Below, in pieces: positions 1-9,527 of a stretch of DNA of 64,000 bases. This DNA comes from Solimonas thermocellulolyticum (GTDB lineage: Bacteria; Pseudomonadota; Gammaproteobacteria; Nevskiales; Nevskiaceae): NCBI RefSeq assembly GCF_040327995.1, contig NZ_JBEPIJ010000001.1:310001-374000 (forward strand). The letters are read 5' to 3'. A program made the translations under genes and the position numbers. Each line of letters opens with the position of its first letter. The stretch's first letter is position 1. The notes below the pieces were generated by a model that saw nothing but the letters and a program-made list of their open reading frames with translations, had not been told where the DNA came from and searched no databases.

Positions 1-2
1 TT

Positions 3-881
3 GGCACGCTGCCGCCGTTCATCCATCTGTGCAATCGCCTGTTCGTCGTGCAGTTCGACAGCAGCGAAGGCCTCAAGACGCTGCTGGTGTCGCCGTCGGA
101 CTGGGAGCATCAACGCGCAACGCCGTTCTTCAAGCGGCTCGATGAATCCATGGGCGCATTCGCGAGGCTCGGCGAGGCGCTGGTGTTCCGCAAGACCGCG
201 ACCGTACTCGAAAGGCTCGCCGAGATCGGCCTTGCGCCCGAGGACGTCGACTACATCACCTACGATCACCTGCACACGCAGAACGTGACGCGCTGGCTCG
301 GTGCTCACGGCACCGCGCCGATCTTCCCCAACGCCAAGCTGCTGGTGATGCGCGCGGAATGGGAGTCGGCGCTGTCGCTGATTCCCTGGCAGAACCAGTG
401 GTACTGCCCCGGCGGCATCGACGGCGTACCGATGGAGCGCGTGATCCTGCTCGACCACGACGTGATGCTCGGCGAGGGCGTTGCGCTGATCCGCACCAAG
501 GGCCACACCGAGGGCAATCACTCGATCGTCGTGCACACGCCGGACGGCCTCAAGGTCACCAGCGAGAACGGCGTGAGCCTCGATGCCTACGTGCCGGCGC
601 TGTCGAAGATTCCGGGTGTCGCCGAGTTCGCGCGCGTCACCGGTGCCGAGGTGATCTTGAACGGCAACACGCTCGAATACGGCATCGACCAGTACATCTC
701 GATGGTGCAGGAAAAAGCGATCGCAGGTCCGAACCCGCGCGACGAGCGCCTGCCCAACATCGCGCCGTCGTCGGAGTCCGCCGGCTACTGGCTGTTTCCG
801 CGCACCGCGCCGACGTTCAGCGTCGGCGATCTGTGCTACGGCAGTCTGGCGAAGCGCAGCGCGCTGAAGGCGGCAGCATGA
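3..881 (+). CDS. metallo-beta-lactamase-fold hydrolase-like protein, 5' end outside the window
   Basis: The reading frame is open from base 3 with no convincing start, so the N-terminus lies upstream of the window; the first internal ATG is at 48. The visible part resembles the MBL fold. A metal-site-like DHLHTQ motif follows the hydrophobic strand DYITY, and a second histidine lies in TKGHTEGNH. The first motif is not the canonical HxHxDH, so catalytic competence is uncertain and the substrate is unknown. Its stop overlaps the start of the SDR gene (ATGA), so the two are translationally coupled and probably work on the same substrate. A role in lactone or ester metabolism is only a guess. 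Confidence 0.6.
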   Translation, partial: GTLPPFIHLCNRLFVVQFDSSEGLKTLLVSPSDWEHQRATPFFKRLDESMGAFARLGEALVFRKTATVLERLAEIGLAPEDVDYITYDHLHTQNVTRWLGAHGTAPIFPNAKLLVMRAEWESALSLIPWQNQWYCPGGIDGVPMERVILLDHDVMLGEGVALIRTKGHTEGNHSIVVHTPDGLKVTSENGVSLDAYVPALSKIPGVAEFARVTGAEVILNGNTLEYGIDQYISMVQEKAIAGPNPRDERLPNIAPSSESAGYWLFPRTAPTFSVGDLCYGSLAKRSALKAAA

Positions 882-1699
882 CAACGCTCAAGGATCAGGT
901 TCACCTCGTCACCGGCGCCGCCTCGGGCATCGGCGCGCATCTGGCCGCGGAACTGCTCAAGCGCGGCGCGCGCGTCTGCGCCGTCGACATCAACACCGCG
1001 GCGATGCATGGCCTGCACGCGCACGCCGAGGGCGACCAGCTCATCACCGCCGCGCTCGACGTGCGCGATGCGGCGCAGTGGCAGGCCGTGATCGAGCAGG
1101 TACGGGCGCGCTGGCAACGTCTCGACGTGCTGATGAACGTCGCCGGCGTGATCCGCCCCGGCTGGATTCATGCGTTCACGGCCGAGGACGTGCACCTGCA
1201 GCTCGACGTCAATGCTAAGGGCGTGATCTTCGGCACCCAGGCGGCGGCGCGGCTGATGCTCGAACAGGGTCATGGCCACATCATCAACATCGCCTCGCTC
1301 GCCGGCGTCGCACCGGTGCCCGGTCTTGCGCTGTACTCGGCGTCGAAGTTCGCGGTGCGCGGCTTCACCCTCGCCGCAGCCTTGGAGCTGCGCGAGAAGA
1401 ACATCAAGGTCACTGCGATCTGCCCGGACGCGGTGCAGACGCCGATGCTCGACCTGCAGGTCGACCGCGAGGAAGCGGCGCTGACCTTCTCCGGCAGCCC
1501 CTCGCCGCTGACCGTCGAGGACATCGGCCGCGTGGTGTTCGAGCGCGCGCTGCCGCGCGCGCCGCTGGAGATCACCCTGCCCGGCCACCGCGGCGCGATG
1601 GCCAAGCTCGGCAGCCTGCTCCCCGGCGCCAGCGTCGGTCTGTTCGAGCGGCTGCGCGAACGCGGTCGCGCCCGCCAGCGGCAGCGCCGCGGCGGCTAG
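878..1699 (+). CDS. short-chain dehydrogenase/reductase (SDR)
   Basis: A 273-residue classical SDR, presumably NAD(P)(H)-dependent. The N-terminal Rossmann nucleotide loop TGAASGIG is at about residues 12-19, an NVAG motif follows strand 4, the catalytic Ser lies in NIASLAG, and the YSASK motif carries catalytic Tyr153. The C-terminal tail after about residue 225 is rich in Arg and longer than in minimal SDRs. I chose the ATG at 878 because it overlaps the stop of the upstream MBL-fold gene in an ATGA arrangement. The substrate cannot be told from sequence; an alcohol or ketone made or used by the upstream hydrolase is plausible. Confidence 0.85.
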   Translation: MTTLKDQVHLVTGAASGIGAHLAAELLKRGARVCAVDINTAAMHGLHAHAEGDQLITAALDVRDAAQWQAVIEQVRARWQRLDVLMNVAGVIRPGWIHAFTAEDVHLQLDVNAKGVIFGTQAAARLMLEQGHGHIINIASLAGVAPVPGLALYSASKFAVRGFTLAAALELREKNIKVTAICPDAVQTPMLDLQVDREEAALTFSGSPSPLTVEDIGRVVFERALPRAPLEITLPGHRGAMAKLGSLLPGASVGLFERLRERGRARQRQRRGG

Positions 1700-1706
1700 C
1701 GCCGCG
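1688..1706. terminator. possible hairpin terminator at the SDR stop codon
   Basis: A 7-bp perfect GC stem (CGCGGCG / CGCCGCG) with a 5-base loop that contains the SDR stop codon TAG. It lies in the 39-base gap between the convergent SDR and pmbA genes. There is no T-tract, so termination is only a suggestion. Confidence 0.35.
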
Positions 1707-1738
1707 CGAGCACCGACGCCGCCGGGGTGACTCCGCCT

Positions 1739-3082
1739 TCAGTGCCCGGCGATGGTCATGCGTTCGAGCAGCACCGAGCCGGTGCGCACGTTGGCCAGCG
1801 GATCGACGTCGCGGCCGACGGCAACGATGCGCTTGAACATCTCGGCGAGGTTGCCGGCGATGGTCAGCTCCTCGACCGGGTAGGCGATGGCACCGTTCTC
1901 GACCCAGAAGCCCGCCGCGCCGCGCGAGTAGTCGCCGGTGACCAGGTTGACGCCGTGGCCGAGCAGTTCGGTGACGATCAGGCCGCGGTGCATGCGCCGC
2001 ACGAGGGCATCGAAGTCCGCATCGCCGGGCTCGACGATGAGGTTGTAGACGCCGCCGGCGTTGCCGGTGGTCACGAGCCCCAGCTTGCGCGCCGAGTAGC
2101 TGCCGAGCAGCCAGCCCTGCAGTACGCCGTTCTCGACCAGGGTGCGCGCACGCGTGGCCACGCCCTCGCTGTCGAAGGCGGCGCTGCCGGCGCCGCGCGG
2201 CAGATGCGGTTGCTGCCGCAGCGTGATGCCGGGCGCACACACCGCTTCGCCGAGCCGATCGAGCAAGAAGCTCGCACGCCGGTACAACGCGCCGCCCGAG
2301 ATCGCGCCAACCAGGTGACCCCAGAATCCGCGCGCGATCTCCGGCGGCAGCAACACCGGCGCCGAGCAAGTCTTGAGCCGACGCGCGCCAAGCCGCGCCA
2401 GCGCTCGCTCGCCGGCCTTGCGGCCGAGCGCCTGCGCGTCCATCAGGTCTGAGGGGTGGCGCGCGCTGCTGTACCAGTAGTCGCGCTGCATGTCCTCGCC
2501 GTGGCTCGCGATCACCGCGCAGCTGAGGCCGTGCTGGCTGGCGGTGCGCAAACCGACGAATCCGTGCGAATTGGCGTAGAGGCTGCGGCCGCGATGCGTG
2601 CTGATGTTTGCGCCTTCGCTGCCGGTGATGCGCGGGTCGACCGCGAACGCGGCGCGCTCGCAAGCCACCGCCAGATCGATCGCGGCATCGGGGCCTAGGG
2701 ACCACGGGTGATCCAGGTCCAGATCGGGAAACTCGGTGGCCATCAGCGTGGCGTCGGCGAGGCCGTTGCACGGGTCCTCGCCGGTGGCCCGCGCGATGTC
2801 GAGCGCGGCGCCGACCGCGCGGCGGATGCCGGCTTCGGCGAGATCGCCGGTGGTCGCACTGCCCTTGCGCGCTCCGACATAGACGGTCACGCCCAGATCG
2901 CGGTCCTCTTGGAACTCCAGGCTCTCGACCTCGCCCTTGCGCACGCCGACCGAGAAGCCGCGGCTGGCGCTGACGCTCACCTCGGCCTGGGTCGCGCCGC
3001 CGGCGCGCGCGACATCGAGTGCGAGCGCAGCACAGCGTTCGAGAAACTCGGCGGCGGGCAAGGTTTGCGGTGTGGCGGTCAT
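1739..3082 (-). CDS. pmbA: metalloprotease-family subunit PmbA/TldE
   Basis: 447 residues, the usual length for PmbA (TldE). With TldD this protein forms a cytoplasmic heterodimeric protease that degrades or matures small peptides such as microcin B17 and CcdA. The zinc site is in TldD; TldE supports the complex. Family hallmarks visible here are the N-terminal SVSASRGFSVGVRKGEVE stretch, the central ENGVLQGWLLGSYSARKLG segment and the C-terminal GHGVNLVTGDYSRGAAGFWVENG / EELTIAGNLAEMF region. tldD is not in the window. The gene is convergent with the SDR and followed upstream by murU/amgK on the same strand, about 40 bases away. Confidence 0.93.
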   Translation of the reverse strand: MTATPQTLPAAEFLERCAALALDVARAGGATQAEVSVSASRGFSVGVRKGEVESLEFQEDRDLGVTVYVGARKGSATTGDLAEAGIRRAVGAALDIARATGEDPCNGLADATLMATEFPDLDLDHPWSLGPDAAIDLAVACERAAFAVDPRITGSEGANISTHRGRSLYANSHGFVGLRTASQHGLSCAVIASHGEDMQRDYWYSSARHPSDLMDAQALGRKAGERALARLGARRLKTCSAPVLLPPEIARGFWGHLVGAISGGALYRRASFLLDRLGEAVCAPGITLRQQPHLPRGAGSAAFDSEGVATRARTLVENGVLQGWLLGSYSARKLGLVTTGNAGGVYNLIVEPGDADFDALVRRMHRGLIVTELLGHGVNLVTGDYSRGAAGFWVENGAIAYPVEELTIAGNLAEMFKRIVAVGRDVDPLANVRTGSVLLERMTIAGH

Positions 3083-3122
3083 GGCGGCGGCGTGAACGGA
3101 GAGCCCAGCACTGTAACAGGCC

Positions 3123-3806
3123 TTACGCGGATGACAGGCGCGTCGATAGCGCGGCCAGACGCTGCGGCGTGCCGATGTCGGCCCAGACGCCGTCGTAGCG
3201 CTCGCCGCTGACGGCGCCGCGGCGCATCGCTGCGCGCAGCACCGGAATCAGGCTGAAGCGCCCGGGCGCGCAGTGCTCGAACAGCCGCGGATGCAGCACC
3301 GCCTGGCCGCTGTAGGTCAGCTTCGCCTGCCCGGATTCGTGCACGCGATCGCCGTCGAGCGCAAAGTCGCCGTGCGGATGCTGCGGCGGGTTGGGCACCA
3401 ACACCAGATGCGCGAGCGCGTCGGCAGGCCAGCGCTCGGCGCGCTCGCGCAAGCCCGCGAGCGGCAGCTCGCACCAGACATCGGCGTTGACGAGCACGAA
3501 GGGCGCGGCATCGAGCAGCGGCAGCGCGCGATGAATGCCGCCGCCAGTGTCGAGCGCCGGCCAGCCTTCGTCCGAGTACGCGATCTGCATGCCGTAGGCG
3601 CGGCCGTCGCCGAGGCGCTCGCGGATCTGCGCGCCCAGCCAGCCCAGATTGATCACGACGCGCTCGATGCCGGCGGCGCAAAGTCGCAGCAGGTGATGCT
3701 CGATCAGCGCACGCCCGCCGACCTCGAGCAGCGGCTTGGGGGTTCGATCGGTCAGCGGCCGCATGCGCTCGCCGCGGCCGGCGGCGAGAATGAAGGCGGC
3801 GGTCAC
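3123..3806 (-). CDS. murU: N-acetylmuramate alpha-1-phosphate uridylyltransferase MurU
   Basis: A 227-residue sugar-phosphate nucleotidyltransferase. It transfers UMP from UTP to MurNAc-1-phosphate, giving UDP-MurNAc in the peptidoglycan recycling route that bypasses MurA. The N-terminal signature is LAAGRGERMRPLT followed by PKPLLEVGG; the metal-binding aspartate lies in LVNADVW, and GVWADIGTP closes the fold. The GTG start at 3806 is chosen because it overlaps the TGA stop of the upstream kinase gene (GTGA), the usual amgK-murU coupling. The alternative name is mannose-1-phosphate guanylyltransferase-like, but the pairing with the kinase favours MurU. Confidence 0.88.
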   Translation of the reverse strand: MTAAFILAAGRGERMRPLTDRTPKPLLEVGGRALIEHHLLRLCAAGIERVVINLGWLGAQIRERLGDGRAYGMQIAYSDEGWPALDTGGGIHRALPLLDAAPFVLVNADVWCELPLAGLRERAERWPADALAHLVLVPNPPQHPHGDFALDGDRVHESGQAKLTYSGQAVLHPRLFEHCAPGRFSLIPVLRAAMRRGAVSGERYDGVWADIGTPQRLAALSTRLSSA

Positions 3807-4813
3807 GGCGCGTGCAGGTCCAGCGAGTCGAACAGCCGCAAAAGCGGCGCCATCTCGGCATAGTGCGCGCCCAGCTCGCGCACGTAGCCGATGAAGCGCG
3901 GCACGTCGGCGAGATAGTGCGGCTTGCCGTCGCGGTGGCAGATGCGCGCGAAGATGCCGATCACCTTCAGATGGCGCTGCAGCGCCATCCAGTCGGCGGC
4001 GCGGCGGAACTCGGAAAAGTCGTCGCCGACCGGCAGGCCGGCGCCGCGTGCGCGCTCCCAGTACAGGCGCATCCAAGCGTCGATGCGCTCGGCCGGCCAC
4101 GAGACGAAGGCATCGCGCATCAGGCTGGCGAGGTCGTAGCTGATCGGCCCTTCGACCGCGTCCTGGAAGTCGAGCACGCCCGGATTCGGGTCGCTGAGCA
4201 TCAGATTGCGCGGCATGTAGTCGCGATGCACCCAGACGCGCGGCTGCGCCAGCGCCGAATCGAGCAGCCGGCGCTCGGTTTCGCGCAGCCAGCCGCGCTG
4301 CTGCGCGTCGAGCGTGCGGCCGAGTTCGCGGCCGACGTACCAGTCGGCGAACAGGTCCAGCTCGCGCCGCAGCAAGGCCTCGTCGTAGATCGGCAGCACG
4401 CCGGGTCGGCTCGCGCACTGCCAGCGGATCAGCGCGTCAATCGCATCCGCCATCAGCGCATCGGCGTTGTCGGCGTTGAGCACCTGCAGATAGGTATGGC
4501 GGCCGAGATCATCGAGCAGCAGCAGCCCCTGCGCGCGGTCTTCGGCGAGGATCTTCGGCACGTGAAGGCCGGCGGCCTGCATCAGCGCGCCGACGCGGAT
4601 GAACGGCGCGAGGTTCTCGCGCTCGGGCGGCGCGTCCATGACGATCCAGCTCTGCGCGCCGTGCTCGATGCGGAAATAGCGGCGGAAGCTGGCGTCCGCC
4701 GAGGCCGGGGCGAAGCGGGCATCGGCCAGTCCGAGCCGTTGCAGCGCGAAGCACCGCGCGGTCTCGGCGCGAACGTCGGCGGCGGGGTCGGACGCGGCAG
4801 TGGGCATGGGCAT
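3803..4813 (-). CDS. amgK: N-acetylmuramate/N-acetylglucosamine kinase AmgK
   Basis: A 336-residue kinase of the aminoglycoside-phosphotransferase fold. It phosphorylates the anomeric carbon of MurNAc (and GlcNAc), feeding MurU. The catalytic loop VHRDYMPRNLML (Brenner-type HxDxxxxN) and the metal motif LDFQDAVEGPISYDLASL are both present. The gene is divergent from lptD, a common gammaproteobacterial order (amgK-murU left, lptD-surA-pdxA-ksgA right). Two ATG codons lie at the start (4813 and 4807); either is possible. Confidence 0.9.
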   Translation of the reverse strand: MPMPTAASDPAADVRAETARCFALQRLGLADARFAPASADASFRRYFRIEHGAQSWIVMDAPPERENLAPFIRVGALMQAAGLHVPKILAEDRAQGLLLLDDLGRHTYLQVLNADNADALMADAIDALIRWQCASRPGVLPIYDEALLRRELDLFADWYVGRELGRTLDAQQRGWLRETERRLLDSALAQPRVWVHRDYMPRNLMLSDPNPGVLDFQDAVEGPISYDLASLMRDAFVSWPAERIDAWMRLYWERARGAGLPVGDDFSEFRRAADWMALQRHLKVIGIFARICHRDGKPHYLADVPRFIGYVRELGAHYAEMAPLLRLFDSLDLHAP

Positions 4814-4959
4814 GACGGGGACCGAACGAAACGGGGCGGCAGCTTACAACGGTGCAAAGGGCCACCGCCTGGCCGGTGCGGCGGGCCGGCACTCGAGGCG
4901 GGCGGCCACTGCCGGCGCTCGCCGATATACTGCAGGGCAGACGCGCTTACCGACCCGCC
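4814..4959. promoter_or_regulatory. divergent amgK/lptD control region
   Basis: The 146-base gap between the kinase start and the chosen lptD start must hold promoters for both directions. On the plus strand a good -10-like hexamer TATACT lies at 4926-4931, but the expected -35 position is GC-rich and weak. lptD is often under sigma-E control in relatives; I could not recognise a clear sigma-E site. Confidence 0.4.
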
Positions 4960-7119
4960 TTGTCCGTTCGAATCGCCCTGCCGCTGCTCACGGCATCTCT
5001 GCTCGCAAGTACCGGCGCGCACGCCGCCGAGGCCACGTGTGCACAGCTTGCCGAGGCGCTGCCGCGGATCGAGCCCGCCGACGATCCGCGGCTGGTGCTC
5101 GACGCCGACCGCGTCGAGCTCGACATCGACGGCCGCTCGGAGCTCGAAGGCTCGGTGCGCCTGCAGTTCGGCGAGCGCCGGTTTACCACCGAGCGCCTCG
5201 CCTACGACGAGCGCCAGCGCCGCGTCGAGGTCAGCGCGCCCTCGACCTTCCGTAATCGCGAGCTGACGATCGAATCGGACGCGGCGACGTTCGACCTCGA
5301 CGCCGAGACCGGCCGTTTCGACGACACCTCGTTCGTGCTCACGGAGCGCGCCGCACGCGGCGAGGCCGGCCGCATCGAGCTCGACGCCAAGGGGACCGCC
5401 CGGCTCGAGGGCGCGCGCTTCACCACCTGCGCGCCGCAGTCCGACGCCTGGTATCTCGAAGCCCGCGCGATCACGCTCGATCACGAGTCTGGCCTGGGCA
5501 CGGCGCGCCATGCGCGCCTGCGCTTTTTCAGGGTGCCGATCCTGTACGCGCCGTGGTTCCAGTTTCCGATCGACGACCGTCGCCGCAGCGGCCTTTTGTT
5601 TCCGACCGTCGGCAATTCCGACAACACCGGGCTCGACGTGCGCCAGCCGCTGTACCTGAACCTCGCGCCGAACTACGACGCCACGCTGACGCCGCGCTAC
5701 ATGTCGGATCGTGGCGTCCAGATCGACGCCGACGCGCGCTATCTCTTGCGCCACGCCGAAGGCCGTGTGGGCTACGAGGTGCTCGAGGACCGCGCCTTCG
5801 ACGACGACACGCGCGTCTACACCGAGTTCGAACACCGCGGTCTGCTCTCGCCGCGGCTGGGCGTGGACATCCGTTACGCCGACGTCAGCGACCCGGCCTA
5901 TTTCGAGGATCTGGGCGGCAGCATCGACCTGTCGTCCATCACCCATCTCGAACGCAGCGCGCGCTTCATCTACGCCGCGCCGGCGGCGTACACAGTGCAA
6001 GCGCTGTTCCAGGATTACCAGACCATCGCCAGCAACTTAGCGCCGGTGGACGAGCCCTACCGGCGTCTGCCGCAACTGCGCATCGACGCGATCACCCGCA
6101 ACGCGGTCTGGGACACGCGCCTTGGCGCCAGTGCCGAATACGTCAACTTCGTGCGCAGCGACTCGGTCGAGGCCCAGCGCCTCGACCTGCATCCCTACTT
6201 ACGCATGGAGAAAGACCGCGTCGCCTGGTTCGCCAAATCGCAGATCGATTTTCGCTATACCACCTATGCGCTGACCGGCGTCGAACCGGGCCAACCCCAA
6301 CAGGTGGACCGCGCACTGCCGCAGTTCAGCGCCGAATACGGCCTGCGTTTCGAGCGGATCGCGCGCTCCGGAGCGCTGCAGACCCTGGAGCCAAGGCTGT
6401 TCTACCTCTACGTGCCCTTCGAGGACCAGGACGAGGTGCCGGTGTTCGACAGCGGTGAACCGGACTTCGACCTGACCCAGTTGTTCGCGCGCAACCGCTT
6501 CTCCGGAGAGGACCGCATCGCCGACGCCAATCAATTCGCCGGCGCGGTGACCATGCGCCAGCTCGACCCGGACAGCGGCGTGGTACGCGCCAGCGCCAGC
6601 TTCGGCCAGCTGTTCCGGTTCAAGAAGCCGCGCGTACGCCTGCCCGGCGAGCCGCTGCCCGGCGACGGCGCCACCGACTTCATCGGCGCGATCGACTACC
6701 GCCTGCTCGATCACTGGCTGCTGCGCCTGGACACGCAATGGTCGCCGCAAAGCGCCGATTTCACCCGCACCAGCGCCGCCGTGCGCTTTCGTAGCGAGCG
6801 GCGCTTCTTGGAGCTGGCCTACCGCTTCCGCGCGGATCTGCTCGAACAGACCGACGTGCTGCTGTCGACGCCGCTCGCCGCCGGCTTTAGCCTGCTCGGC
6901 CGCTGGCGCTACTCGGTGCGCGACGACAACACGCTGGATGCCCTCGCCGGTGTGCGCTACGAGACCTGCTGCTGGGGAATCTCCACCTCGTACCGGCGCT
7001 ACGTCGCCAACACGCAAGGACGTTTCGACAACGGCATCTACCTGCAGCTCGACCTCAAGGGGTTGGCGCGCGTTGGCTCGGGCGTGGCGAACCTGTTCCC
7101 CGAGGGCGTGGTCGAATGA
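4960..7119 (+). CDS. lptD: LPS-assembly protein LptD
   Basis: An outer-membrane beta-barrel that, with LptE, inserts lipopolysaccharide into the outer leaflet. From the TTG at 4960 the protein has 719 residues and opens with a clean signal peptide ending GAHA|AEA; the open frame begins further upstream at 4852 but that adds a non-signal leader. An LptA-like OstA domain fills roughly residues 45-150 and the barrel the rest. The four cysteines used for the two long-range disulfides can be matched: one just after the signal peptide (EATCAQ), one at FTTCAP, and the adjacent pair in YETCCW near the C-terminus. It is followed by surA, the periplasmic chaperone LptD folding depends on. Confidence 0.93.
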   Translation: MSVRIALPLLTASLLASTGAHAAEATCAQLAEALPRIEPADDPRLVLDADRVELDIDGRSELEGSVRLQFGERRFTTERLAYDERQRRVEVSAPSTFRNRELTIESDAATFDLDAETGRFDDTSFVLTERAARGEAGRIELDAKGTARLEGARFTTCAPQSDAWYLEARAITLDHESGLGTARHARLRFFRVPILYAPWFQFPIDDRRRSGLLFPTVGNSDNTGLDVRQPLYLNLAPNYDATLTPRYMSDRGVQIDADARYLLRHAEGRVGYEVLEDRAFDDDTRVYTEFEHRGLLSPRLGVDIRYADVSDPAYFEDLGGSIDLSSITHLERSARFIYAAPAAYTVQALFQDYQTIASNLAPVDEPYRRLPQLRIDAITRNAVWDTRLGASAEYVNFVRSDSVEAQRLDLHPYLRMEKDRVAWFAKSQIDFRYTTYALTGVEPGQPQQVDRALPQFSAEYGLRFERIARSGALQTLEPRLFYLYVPFEDQDEVPVFDSGEPDFDLTQLFARNRFSGEDRIADANQFAGAVTMRQLDPDSGVVRASASFGQLFRFKKPRVRLPGEPLPGDGATDFIGAIDYRLLDHWLLRLDTQWSPQSADFTRTSAAVRFRSERRFLELAYRFRADLLEQTDVLLSTPLAAGFSLLGRWRYSVRDDNTLDALAGVRYETCCWGISTSYRRYVANTQGRFDNGIYLQLDLKGLARVGSGVANLFPEGVVE

Positions 7120-7183
7120 GGCGTTCGCCGCGGCGGCAATGAGCGATAATCGCCGCTTCGCGCTTCCAGCCTCGCCGTTCTCC

Positions 7184-8515
7184 ATGACTCCACGCTCCGT
7201 TCCCGCCGCCGTTCTGCGTCTTCTCGCCGCACCGCTACTGCTCGCCGTCGCGGCGCTGGCACCGGTGCATGCGGCCACCCCGATCGACCGCATCCTCGTC
7301 GTCGTCAACGACGGCGTGATCCTGCAAAGCGAACTCGACGCGGCGATGCGCGAAGCCAGCCGTCAGATCACCACGCGCGGCATCGCCGCGCCCGACACCG
7401 ACCTGCTGCGCGCCCAGGTGCTGGAACGGCTGATCCTCACCCGCATCCAGACCCAGCGCGCCGAAGCCGCCGGCATCCGCGTGGACGACCGCGAGCTCAA
7501 CGAGGTGCTGACCAATCTCGCGCGCCAGAACGACATGACGCTGGCGCAGTTCGCCGACGCGGTGCGCGCCGACGGCATGGACTATCTGCTGCTGCGCGAA
7601 CAAATCCGCGAGGAAGTCATGATCCAGCGCATCCGCGCGCGTGAGGTCGATTCGCGCGTGGTGGTCACCGACCGCGACGTCGACATGCTGCTCGCCAGCC
7701 AGGGGCCGGATCCGGACGTCGAATACCGCTTGTCGCACATCCTGGTCGCGGTGCCCGAGGGGGCGAGCGCCGAGGTACGCGAGGCCGCGCGCAAGAAGGC
7801 CGAGGGCCTGCTGCAGCGCATCCGCGACGGCGAGAACTTTGCCGAGATCGCGATCGCGCACTCCGACGGCCAGCAGGCCCTGCAAGGCGGCGATCTCGAC
7901 TGGCGCCGCGCCGCCGACCTGCCGCCGAGTTTCGCCCAGGCCGCCGCCGCGCTGGCACCGGGCCAGACCAGTCCGGTCATCGAAGCCTTCGGCGGCTTCC
8001 ACATCATCCAGCTCGCCGAGGTGCGCGGCGGCCCCGAGCGCAAGACCGTCGACGAGACGCGTGCGCGCCACATCCTCATCCAGCCGAATGCCGTGCGCAG
8101 CGACGAGCAGGCGCGCCTGCTCGCGCGCGATCTGTACGACCGCCTCCAGGCCGGCGAGGACTTCGCCACGCTGGCCAAGGAATACTCGGACGACCCCGGC
8201 TCGAAGAACAGTGGCGGCGATCTCGGCTTCCAGCCACCCGGCGTGTTCGCGCCGGAGTTCCAAGTGCGCATCGACCAGCTCCAGCCCGGCGAGCTGTCGC
8301 CGCCGTTTCGCACGCAGTTCGGCTGGCACGTCGCCGGCGTGATCGAGCGGCGTACCCGCGACACCACCGAGGAGACCCGTCGCGCCCGTGCGCGCAACGC
8401 CATCGGTAACCGCAAGTCGGCCGAGGAGTACGAGATCTGGCTGCGACGTCTGCGCAGCGAGGCGTACATCGAGTACCGGCTACCCGACGATGCCGCGGCC
8501 GCGCGCAGCCTCTGA
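7184..8515 (+). CDS. surA: periplasmic chaperone / peptidyl-prolyl isomerase SurA
   Basis: 443 residues from the ATG at 7184. That start gives a signal peptide (charged MTPR, then a hydrophobic run ending APVHA|ATP); an in-frame ATG at 7139 would only add a polar extension. After the SurA N-domain (IDRILVVVNDGVILQSEL, about residues 32-170) there are two parvulin domains, at about 180-285 (LSHILVAVP...GGFHIIQL) and 290-390 (ARHILIQP...FGWHVAGV), and a short C-terminal helix. SurA escorts outer-membrane proteins, LptD in particular, through the periplasm. Confidence 0.93.
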   Translation: MTPRSVPAAVLRLLAAPLLLAVAALAPVHAATPIDRILVVVNDGVILQSELDAAMREASRQITTRGIAAPDTDLLRAQVLERLILTRIQTQRAEAAGIRVDDRELNEVLTNLARQNDMTLAQFADAVRADGMDYLLLREQIREEVMIQRIRAREVDSRVVVTDRDVDMLLASQGPDPDVEYRLSHILVAVPEGASAEVREAARKKAEGLLQRIRDGENFAEIAIAHSDGQQALQGGDLDWRRAADLPPSFAQAAAALAPGQTSPVIEAFGGFHIIQLAEVRGGPERKTVDETRARHILIQPNAVRSDEQARLLARDLYDRLQAGEDFATLAKEYSDDPGSKNSGGDLGFQPPGVFAPEFQVRIDQLQPGELSPPFRTQFGWHVAGVIERRTRDTTEETRRARARNAIGNRKSAEEYEIWLRRLRSEAYIEYRLPDDAAAARSL

Positions 8516-9527
8516 TGCAGACCACCGCCGGCGCGGCGGGCCGCTGCGCATCCTGATCACGCCCGGCGAGCCGGCCGGCATCGGTCCCGATCTGGTCTGC
8601 CTGCTAGCGCAGACCGGCAGTCGCTTGCAGCGCGTCGCCGTGGCCGATCCCGCCCTGCTCCACGCCCGAGCGCGCGCGCTCGGGCTGTCGCTGAAACTCC
8701 GCGAGATCGATGCGGCGGACGCGCGCCGGCCGACGCCGGCCGGCACCCTCGACGTCGTCCCGGTGATGCTGCGCGCCGCCGCGCAGCCGGGGCGACTCGA
8801 TCCCGCAAACGCCGCCTACGTGCTCGACACGCTGCAACGCGCAACCGCGCTGTGCCTTACCGGTGAGGCCGAGGCCTTGGTCACCGCTCCGGTGCACAAG
8901 GGCGTGATCAACGACGCCGGCATCGCCTTCTGCGGACACACCGAGTACCTGGCCGCACAGTGCGGCGCAGCCCAGGTGGTGATGATGCTGGTGGCGCCGA
9001 CGACGCCGCCGCTGCGCGTCGCGCTGGCCACCACGCACCTGCCGCTGCGCGCCGTCGCCGATGCGATCAGCGCACCGCTGCTCGACCGCGTGCTGCGCAC
9101 GCTGGTCGCGGATCTGCGCAGCCGTTTCGGCATCGCCGAGCCGCGCGTGCTGGTGTGCGGCCTCAACCCGCATGCCGGCGAGTCGGGTCACCTGGGCCGT
9201 GAGGAGATCGAGGTGATCGCACCGGTGCTCGAACGCCTGCGCGGCGAAGGCCTGCGACTGCGCGGGCCACTGCCGGCGGACACGCTGTTCACCCCGGCGC
9301 TGCTCGATGCGGCCGACGCGGTGCTGGCGATGTATCACGACCAGGGCCTGCCGGTGCTCAAGCACGCCGGCTTCGGCCGCGCGGTCAACGTGACCCTGGG
9401 CCTGCCGATCGTGCGCACCTCGGTCGACCACGGTACCGCGCTTCAGCTCGCCGGCAGCGGGCGTGCCGACGTCGGCAGCCTGCGCGCGGCTTTCACACTC
9501 GCGGTCGAACTGGCGCGAGCGCGATGA
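8490..9527 (+). CDS. pdxA: 4-hydroxythreonine-4-phosphate dehydrogenase PdxA
   Basis: 345 residues. It catalyses the NAD-dependent oxidation and decarboxylation of 4-phosphohydroxy-L-threonine in pyridoxal phosphate synthesis. The start TPGEPAGIGPDL, the metal-site GHTEYLA and the C-terminal YHDQGLPVLKHAGFG / VRTSVDHGTA stretches are characteristic. The ATG at 8490 overlaps the surA stop by 26 bases; the strongly conserved region only begins about 18 codons later, so a shorter product from a non-ATG start is possible. The 3' end overlaps ksgA (ATGA). Confidence 0.92.
   Translation: MPRPRAASDADHRRRGGPLRILITPGEPAGIGPDLVCLLAQTGSRLQRVAVADPALLHARARALGLSLKLREIDAADARRPTPAGTLDVVPVMLRAAAQPGRLDPANAAYVLDTLQRATALCLTGEAEALVTAPVHKGVINDAGIAFCGHTEYLAAQCGAAQVVMMLVAPTTPPLRVALATTHLPLRAVADAISAPLLDRVLRTLVADLRSRFGIAEPRVLVCGLNPHAGESGHLGREEIEVIAPVLERLRGEGLRLRGPLPADTLFTPALLDAADAVLAMYHDQGLPVLKHAGFGRAVNVTLGLPIVRTSVDHGTALQLAGSGRADVGSLRAAFTLAVELARAR

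Noticed and set aside
4582..6000. Long minus-strand frame across the amgK/lptD boundary
   Set aside because: It overlaps two clearly supported genes and has no recognisable domain or start signal.
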